Shown here piece by piece: positions 5,349-9,592 of a DNA stretch of 9,592 nucleotides. The stretch comes from Actinomycetota bacterium (GTDB lineage: Bacteria; Actinomycetota; Acidimicrobiia; Spongiisociales; ZC4RG35), in the NCBI GenBank assembly GCA_027296205.1, contig JAPUJM010000038.1:1-9592 (forward strand), read 5' to 3'. Both the position numbers and the translations under genes were made by a program. Within the stretch, counting starts at the first letter, position 1; each line of letters starts with the position of its first letter. The notes beneath the pieces were generated by a model, which saw only the letters and a program-made list of their open reading frames with translations, was not told the origin of the DNA and ran no database searches.

Positions 5349-5758
5349 GCCTCCTCCCTGCTCACGAATCTGGTTCTGATCGGAAGCTTGTGACTCGCTT
5401 TGCGCATGGCCTCGCGGGCCATGTCTTCAGACACACCGGCGAGCTCGAACATGACGCGGCCCGGCTTCACAACGGCTACCCAGAACTCCGGGTTCCCCTT
5501 GCCCGAGCCCATGCGGGTTTCAGCGGGCTTCTGGGTCACAGGCTTGTCCGGGAAAATGGTGATCCAAACCTTCCCGCCACGCTTGACCGCACGCGTGATG
5601 GCGACACGACTCGCCTCGATCTGACGGGAGGTGATCCAAGCGGGCTCGAGAGCCTGCAATCCATACTCACCGAAGCTGACCTTGGTGCCGCCCTTGGCGA
5701 CGCCGGACATGCGCCCACGATGCATCGTGCGGTGCTTGGTTCTCTTGGGCATCAACAT
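5345..5758 (-). CDS. rplP: 50S ribosomal protein L16
   Basis: L16 is a late-assembly large-subunit protein near the A-site tRNA and the peptidyl transferase centre. The product is 137 residues. It starts MLMPKRTKHRTMHRGRMSGV, followed by SFGEYGLQALEPAWITSRQI (28-47) and the hallmark WITIFPDKPVTQKPAETRMG (about 65-84), then SGKGNPEFWVAVVKPGRVMF. The arginine of TRMGSGKG is the position that some bacteria hydroxylate; whether that happens here is unknown. The start at 5758 is preceded by AGGAG about 9-10 bases away, overlapping the end of rpsC, and lies 6 bases after the rpsC stop. Confidence 0.98.
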   Translation of the reverse strand: MLMPKRTKHRTMHRGRMSGVAKGGTKVSFGEYGLQALEPAWITSRQIEASRVAITRAVKRGGKVWITIFPDKPVTQKPAETRMGSGKGNPEFWVAVVKPGRVMFELAGVSEDMAREAMRKASHKLPIRTRFVSREEA

Positions 5759-5764
5759 GACCCG

Positions 5765-6733
5765 CTACTCCTCTTCATCCTTAGGGGTCCCCTGCTCTGT
5801 GTGGGGAGTCTCGGCGGTGTCTCGAGACACCGTCTGCTCATCTTGAGCACTCTCATACTGGACCTTGGCCTCGGCGGCAGTGGGGCGTCGCCCACCACCG
5901 GCTTCGATCAACTTCCGGCCGCCGGTTTCCTTGCCGGCGGATTCGACAGGGCGCTTGCCTCCACCGGCTTCGATGAGACGCGGCTTGCTCGACCCAGCTC
6001 CTGCCGCCTCCTCGGCGCGAGACTTGAGACTCTTCTGAGTGCGACGGGCAGGACCACCGGTGGCCAGATCGGCCTCTGCGGTAATCCGCTCGCCCGATAC
6101 CCGACCACGGTCGACGAAATCACCCCGGTAGACCCACACCTTGACGCCGATGGCGCCAACGGTGGTACGCGCGGTGGCTGTTCCGTAGTCGATGTCGGCC
6201 CGCAGCGTGTGGAGCGGGACACGGCCCTCGCGGTACCACTCACGTCGGCCCATGTCGGAGCCGCCAAGACGACCCTTGGACTCGACGCGAACACCTTCGG
6301 CCCCGGCTTTGAGAGCGGAGGCGACTGCCCGCTTCATGGCGCGGCGAAAGGCGATCCTGTTCTCGATCTGGTCGGCAATGCCCCTGGCGAGAAGAGCAGC
6401 GTCGAGATCCGGGTCTTTCACTTCGTTGATGTTCAGTTTGATCCGACGATCGGTGATCTTCTCCAGACCGTTGCGGAGACGCTCGGCTTCCGAGCCCTTG
6501 CGACCGATGACAACACCGGGGCGGGCGGTGTGAATGTCGACGATGAGCCGGTCTCGTGTCCGTTCGATGTCGATTCGCGACACGGCTCCGCGCTTCAACT
6601 CCCCGCGGAGGTAGTCGCGAATCTTCCAGTCCTCGTTGACAAAAGCTGCATACTCCTTCTCGGAGAACCACTTTGACTTCCAATCAGTCGTCACACCAAG
6701 ACGGAACGAATAGGGGTGTACTTTCTGACCCAT
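5765..6733 (-). CDS. rpsC: 30S ribosomal protein S3 with extended C-terminal tail
   Basis: S3 lies at the mRNA entry tunnel of the 30S head and has helicase-related and assembly roles. The product is 322 residues, much longer than the E. coli protein (about 233) and longer than usual. The normal part has MGQKVHPYSFRLGVTTDW (1-18), a type II KH domain with VVIGRKGSE (74-82), and LNINEVKDPDLDA (100-112). The C-terminal domain includes GRLGGSDMGRREWYREGRVP (154-173) and YGTATARTTVGAIGVKVWVY (183-202). From about residue 210 the chain becomes a charged, probably disordered tail. It contains a duplicated motif, RLIEAGGGKRP (252-262) and KLIEAGGGRRP (274-284), and ends in an acidic stretch. ATG 6733 directly follows the rplV TAG, with a strong GAGGAGGT 7 bases upstream. 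Confidence 0.98.
   Translation of the reverse strand: MGQKVHPYSFRLGVTTDWKSKWFSEKEYAAFVNEDWKIRDYLRGELKRGAVSRIDIERTRDRLIVDIHTARPGVVIGRKGSEAERLRNGLEKITDRRIKLNINEVKDPDLDAALLARGIADQIENRIAFRRAMKRAVASALKAGAEGVRVESKGRLGGSDMGRREWYREGRVPLHTLRADIDYGTATARTTVGAIGVKVWVYRGDFVDRGRVSGERITAEADLATGGPARRTQKSLKSRAEEAAGAGSSKPRLIEAGGGKRPVESAGKETGGRKLIEAGGGRRPTAAEAKVQYESAQDEQTVSRDTAETPHTEQGTPKDEEE
5882..5980 (-). repeat. In-frame duplicated motif in the S3 tail
   Basis: Two copies of the motif [RK]LIEAGGG[KR]RP are encoded at 5948-5980 and 5882-5914. They are spaced 66 bases (22 codons) apart. On the + strand both contain the identical 14-mer CCACCGGCTTCGAT (5961-5974 and 5895-5908). This fits a past tandem duplication within the tail that has since diverged, though convergent use of a short motif cannot be excluded. 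Confidence 0.7.
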
Positions 6734-7081
6734 CTAGCTCACCTCCTCATTCATGTCCGAGACCACGATCGTGATGTGACTCGTCCGTTTGTTGATCCGG
6801 CTGGCACGACCGCGGGCGCGGGGGCGGAAGCGTTTCAGGGTGGGGCCCTCATCGGCGAAGGCCTCGGCAACCACCAGATCCTCGGGATCCAAGGCGTGGT
6901 TGTGCTCGGCGTTGGCGACTGCTGATTTCAGAGCCTTTGCAATCGGGTCCGCCGCGGCTCGTGGGGTGAGCCGAAGCATGTGCTCGGCCTCCTCGACGGG
7001 CAGTCCCCGGACCAGATCGAGCACCCGACGCACCTTGTAGGGCGACTGACGGATAAAGCGGGATTGGGCTTTGACCCTCAT
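6734..7081 (-). CDS. rplV: 50S ribosomal protein L22
   Basis: L22 contacts all 23S rRNA domains, and its long beta hairpin lines the peptide exit tunnel, where mutations can give macrolide resistance. The 115-residue product has RFIRQSPYKVRRVLDLVRGL (8-27), the helical segment AAADPIAKALKSAVANAEHN (about 42-61) and LVVAEAFADEGPTLKRFRPR (69-88), then ARGRASRINKRTSHITIVV, which is the hairpin and final strand. No deletion is evident in the hairpin. ATG 7081-7079 overlaps the rpsS stop as ATGA; the TAG stop abuts the rpsC ATG. Confidence 0.98.
   Translation of the reverse strand: MRVKAQSRFIRQSPYKVRRVLDLVRGLPVEEAEHMLRLTPRAAADPIAKALKSAVANAEHNHALDPEDLVVAEAFADEGPTLKRFRPRARGRASRINKRTSHITIVVSDMNEEVS
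6741..6748 (-). promoter_or_regulatory. Strong Shine-Dalgarno site for rpsC
   Basis: The minus strand reads GAGGAGGT here, inside the last codons of rplV and 7 bases before the rpsC ATG. It is a near-perfect match to the anti-Shine-Dalgarno sequence. It fixes the rpsC start and suggests strong independent initiation at this stop-start junction without overlap. Confidence 0.85.
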
Positions 7082-7353
7082 CGCCTCGAGGCCGCCTTGT
7101 CGGCATGACCGCGGAATGTGCGGGTGGGAGCGAACTCTCCCAGCTTGTGGCCCACCATCGACTCGGTGACGTATACGGGCACGTGCTTGCGACCGTCATG
7201 GACGGCAAGGGTGTGCCCGATCATCTCCGGGATGATCGTGGAGCGTCGGGACCAGGTCCTGATCACGCGCTTTTGGCCCGTTCGGTTGAGCTCATCGACC
7301 TTGTTGGCCAGATGCTCGTCGACGAAAGGGCCTTTCTTCAAACTACGCGCCAT
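7078..7353 (-). CDS. rpsS: 30S ribosomal protein S19
   Basis: S19 is a small-subunit head protein that pairs with S13 near the A-site finger. The 91-residue product is the standard length and begins MARSLKKGPFVDEHLANKVD. It continues with KRVIRTWSRRSTIIPEMIGH (28-47), TLAVHDGRKHVPVYVTESMV (48-67) and GHKLGEFAPTRTFRGHADKA. The frame stays open to 7488, but those upstream codons lie in rplB in another frame. The ATG at 7353 gives the family N-terminus and lies one base after the rplB stop. Confidence 0.98.
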   Translation of the reverse strand: MARSLKKGPFVDEHLANKVDELNRTGQKRVIRTWSRRSTIIPEMIGHTLAVHDGRKHVPVYVTESMVGHKLGEFAPTRTFRGHADKAASRR

Positions 7354-7354
7354 G

Positions 7355-8188
7355 TCACCGGCGTCCCTTCTTCGTGCGACGTCGCACGATGTACTTGTTG
7401 GAAGCCTTCTTCTTGCTACGGGTGCGGCCTTCCGGCTTGCCCCACGGGCTCGTCGGATGGCGACCACCGGAGGATTTGCCCTCACCACCGCCGAGGGGAT
7501 GGTCGACGGGGTTCATGGCAACACCACGAGTCTGCGGGCGGACACCCTTCCAGCGGTTGCGACCGGCCTTGCCGATCTTGATCAACTCGGCCTCGGTGTT
7601 ACCCACCTGACCGACCGTGGCACGGCTGTCGAGTGGCACCTGGCGCATCTCGCCGGAGGGGAGACGCAGCAGAGCGAGGTCGCCCTCCTTCGACATCAGT
7701 TGAACCGAGGCGCCGGCGGACCGAGCCAGCTTGGCTCCGCCACCGGGGCGCATCTCGATGGCATGTACCGTCGTCCCGGCCGGGATGTTGCGCAGAGGCA
7801 GAGCGTTGCCCGGCCGGATATCGGCCTTGGCGCCCGACATCAACCGGTCATCCACCTTCACCCCGAGAGGCGCCAGGATGTAGCGTTTTTCACCATCCAC
7901 GTAGTTGAGGAGGGCGATGCGAGCGTTGCGGTTCGGGTCGTACTGAATCGAGGCGACGCGGGCGGTGATCCCGTCCTTCTCCCGCTTGAAATCGATGATG
8001 CGATAGCGCTGCTTGTGCCCACCACCACGATGACGTGAGGTCACCCGCCCATGGGTATTGCGACCACCGGTCTTGGATTTCTTGGCGATGAGCGACTTCT
8101 CGGGCCTGTCGGTCGTGATCTCGGCAAAATCCGAGACCGTTTGGAACCGGCGCCCGGGTGATGTCGGCTTGCGCTTCTTGACTGCCAT
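7355..8188 (-). CDS. rplB: 50S ribosomal protein L2
   Basis: L2 is a large-subunit core protein required for subunit association and peptidyl transferase activity. It joins an OB-like and an SH3-like domain. The 277-residue product starts MAVKKRKPTSPGRRF and has VTSRHRGGGHKQRYRIIDFK and YVDGEKRYILAPLGVKVDD. The C-terminal lobe has GKAGRNRWKGVRPQTRGVAM, then NPVDHPLGGGEGKSSGGRHP and TSPWGKPEGRTR, and ends SNKYIVRRRTKKGRR. In the otherwise near-universal DHPHGGGEG motif the second His is Leu here (residue 232). A TTG four codons upstream (8200) is in frame but lies within rplW. I prefer the ATG at 8188, with GGAG 7-8 bases upstream, one base after the rplW stop. Confidence 0.98.
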   Translation of the reverse strand: MAVKKRKPTSPGRRFQTVSDFAEITTDRPEKSLIAKKSKTGGRNTHGRVTSRHRGGGHKQRYRIIDFKREKDGITARVASIQYDPNRNARIALLNYVDGEKRYILAPLGVKVDDRLMSGAKADIRPGNALPLRNIPAGTTVHAIEMRPGGGAKLARSAGASVQLMSKEGDLALLRLPSGEMRQVPLDSRATVGQVGNTEAELIKIGKAGRNRWKGVRPQTRGVAMNPVDHPLGGGEGKSSGGRHPTSPWGKPEGRTRSKKKASNKYIVRRRTKKGRR

Positions 8189-8189
8189 C

Positions 8190-8477
8190 TCAGACTCCAA
8201 ACAGATCTATCGAATCGCCTTCGGCGATTTTGACGATGGCGCGCTTGACGTCCTTGCGCTTGCCGAACGTGTAGCCACTGCGCTTGCGCTTGCCCTTACG
8301 ATTCATCGTGTTGACCCGGAGGACCCTGACATCGAAAATCTCTTCGATGGCATCCCGAATCTCCTCCTTGTTGGAGCGGGGATCCACCTCGAAGGTGTAG
8401 GTGTTCTCGTTCTCGATGAGGTCGTAAGACTTCTCAGAAACCACCGGAGCAAGGATGAGGTCATGGCTCGCCTTCAT
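8190..8477 (-). CDS. rplW: 50S ribosomal protein L23
   Basis: L23 lies at the peptide exit tunnel and is the main docking site for trigger factor and SRP. The product has 95 residues. Its motifs are HDLILAPVVSEKSYDLIENE (5-24), YTFEVDPRSNKEEIRDAIEE (27-46), then IFDVRVLRVNTMNRKGKRKR (47-66) and KRKDVKRAIVKIAEGDSIDL, all typical. ATG 8477-8475 overlaps the rplD stop as TGATG. Its end carries GGAG, which serves rplB. Confidence 0.98.
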   Translation of the reverse strand: MKASHDLILAPVVSEKSYDLIENENTYTFEVDPRSNKEEIRDAIEEIFDVRVLRVNTMNRKGKRKRSGYTFGKRKDVKRAIVKIAEGDSIDLFGV

Positions 8478-9154
8478 CAGGAGTCACCCCCGACATCGAT
8501 CACGAAGTCCGAGTCGCTGACTTCATACGAGCTGTTCCGGCCGACCGACCCCATCGTGTGGGATGTGAATACCACCTGGTCGGACCAGAGCACGTCGTAG
8601 GGCGTGAGATGACCAGGCTCCACAAGCCGCACCTCGGGCAGGTTGCGGAACGACTTGCCGGCCACACCGTCGAGGTTGGTGAGGACGAACAGGATCTTTC
8701 CGCCGGCGTCTATCGCATCGAGAAGGCCGACCGCCCTCTTCGTCTTCGGGCTGGCCCAGCCGATGTCCTCGACGACCTTGACGCACCCCTCCGAGGCACG
8801 AGCCGAAAGGGCGCTGTACAAGGCAAGACGCTTCATCTTCTTCGGTGTGCGCTGGCTGTAGTCACGAGGCTTGGGGCCATGAGCGACACCTCCGCCAACC
8901 CATTGTGGGGAGCGAATCGAGCCATGCCGGGCACGCCCGAGGCCCTTCTGCCTCCAGGGCTTGCGGCCACCGCCACGAACCTCGCCACGGGTTTTCGTGT
9001 TGGCGCTGCCGGAACGCGCCCCGGCCAGTTGCGCAGTCACGACCTGGTGAAGAACGTCCAGGTTCGGCTCAATGCCAAACACCTCGGGATCCAACTTGAT
9101 GTCACCGCTGACGGCGCCATCCGACTTGTAGAGAGGAGCCTTCACATCAGCCAC
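8477..9154 (-). CDS. rplD: 50S ribosomal protein L4
   Basis: L4 binds 23S rRNA domain I and extends a loop into the exit tunnel; in E. coli it also represses its own S10 operon through a leader upstream of rpsJ, which would lie outside this window. The 225-residue product has LHQVVTAQLAGARSGSANTK (about 35-54), then TRGEVRGGGRKPWRQKGLGR (55-74), the tunnel loop with ARHGSIRSPQWVGGGVAHGP, and YSQRTPKKMKRLALYSALSA. The C-terminus SSYEVSDSDFVIDVGGDS looks complete. The start is taken as GTG at 9154, overlapping the rplC end by 8 bases with AAGG close upstream. A second in-frame GTG at 9145 (residue 4) lies one base after the rplC stop and is a real alternative. Confidence 0.96.
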   Translation of the reverse strand: MADVKAPLYKSDGAVSGDIKLDPEVFGIEPNLDVLHQVVTAQLAGARSGSANTKTRGEVRGGGRKPWRQKGLGRARHGSIRSPQWVGGGVAHGPKPRDYSQRTPKKMKRLALYSALSARASEGCVKVVEDIGWASPKTKRAVGLLDAIDAGGKILFVLTNLDGVAGKSFRNLPEVRLVEPGHLTPYDVLWSDQVVFTSHTMGSVGRNSSYEVSDSDFVIDVGGDS

Positions 9155-9592
9155 GAGCCTTCACCGCCTCTCTGACGAGAACGATTGAGCCTTTGGGTCC
9201 CGGCACCGATCCACCGAGCAGGAGGAGACCGCGCTCTTCATCGACGCCGACGACCTCGAGGCTGAGTGTCGTGACTTTCTCGCCACCCATGCGACCGGCC
9301 ATGCGCATCCCCTTGAAGACTCGGGCCGGAGTGGCACAGGCGCCAATCGAGCCGGGGGCGCGATGGCTCTTGTGGTTTCCGTGTGACGCCGGCTGTCCCT
9401 TGAAGTTGTGACGCTTCATGACACCGGAAAAGCCCTTGCCCTTGGATACACCGGAGACATCGGCCCTGACACCGGGTTCGAACACCTCGGCGACCTTGAT
9501 CTCCTGGCCAACCTGATAGTCACTCGGATCTTCCACCTTGACCTCGACGAGATGGGTGCCAGGAGCAACCCCGGCCTTGGCGTAATGACCGG
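9147..9592 (-). CDS. rplC: 50S ribosomal protein L3 (5' end cut by window)
   Basis: L3 is one of the first proteins to bind 23S rRNA and reaches towards the peptidyl transferase centre. About 148 C-terminal residues of a roughly 210-residue protein are present; the reading frame is open from the window edge (GHYAKAGVAPGTHLVEVK is the first visible stretch). Diagnostic segments are VSGVSKGKGFSGVMKRHNFK, GQPASHGNHKSHRAPGSIGA and TPARVFKGMRMAGRMGGEKV, then LLLLGGSVPGPKGSIVLVRE near the end. The glutamine of GQPASHGN corresponds to the residue methylated by PrmB in E. coli; the sequence cannot show whether it is modified here. The stop TGA (9149-9147) lies inside the proposed start region of rplD. 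Confidence 0.97.
   Translation of the reverse strand, partial: GHYAKAGVAPGTHLVEVKVEDPSDYQVGQEIKVAEVFEPGVRADVSGVSKGKGFSGVMKRHNFKGQPASHGNHKSHRAPGSIGACATPARVFKGMRMAGRMGGEKVTTLSLEVVGVDEERGLLLLGGSVPGPKGSIVLVREAVKARG

Noticed and set aside
5390..6676. A 428-codon open frame on the + strand antisense to rplP and rpsC
   Set aside because: It lies entirely opposite two unambiguous ribosomal protein genes, its translation resembles no family I know and is low in coherent secondary structure, and long antisense frames are expected in GC-rich genes with few stop codons.
7118..8038. A 306-codon open frame on the + strand antisense to rplB and rpsS
   Set aside because: Same reason: a complete shadow of L2 and S19 coding sequence, with no gap, ribosome binding site or recognisable domain of its own.

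Overview
The window is an uninterrupted piece of the bacterial S10-spc ribosomal protein cluster, and every real gene lies on the minus strand. Reading from high to low coordinates the order is rplC (5' end cut off by the window), rplD, rplW, rplB, rpsS, rplV, rpsC, rplP, rpmC, rpsQ, rplN, rplX, rplE, rpsN, rpsH, rplF, rplR, rpsE, rpmD, rplO and secY (3' end cut off). That makes 21 genes: 20 for proteins of the two ribosomal subunits and one for the central subunit of the Sec protein-export channel. rpsJ should lie just outside the right edge. The rest of secY, and probably adk and map, should lie outside the left edge.

The organism is a bacterium with moderately high GC (roughly 60% by eye). 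The sequences look actinobacterial: the L2 C-terminal region, a short zinc-binding S14, an L24 with a C-terminal CxxC...CxxC ribbon, and an S3 with a long charged tail. I lean towards an uncultured Actinomycetota lineage near Acidimicrobiia. That placement comes from general resemblance, not from a search.

Layout: 9592-4858 holds the S10-operon part (L3 to S17) and 4861-1 holds the spc-operon part (L14 to SecY). There is no gap between them (rpsQ and rplN overlap as ATGA), so they are probably one transcription unit. Of the 20 gene junctions, 19 are overlaps or gaps of at most 11 bases, many of them ATGA, GTGA or TGATG, which points to translational coupling throughout. Starts in rplD, rplE, rpsN, rpsH and possibly rplR are GTG.

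The single exception is the 86-base rplO-secY gap (813-898). It carries a degenerate tandem repeat of a 7-base unit (ten units, 821-890, consensus ACCTGGT on the + strand). A perfect 10-bp inverted repeat lies over the rplO stop codon (892-916). The last repeat unit also supplies the likely ribosome binding site of secY. This is the most unusual part of the window. The other point of note is the long C-terminal tail of S3, which contains an in-frame 22-residue-spaced duplication. I see no mobile element, RNA gene, CRISPR array or unknown accessory system here; it is essentially a core housekeeping locus. There is no gene-free stretch longer than 86 bases.
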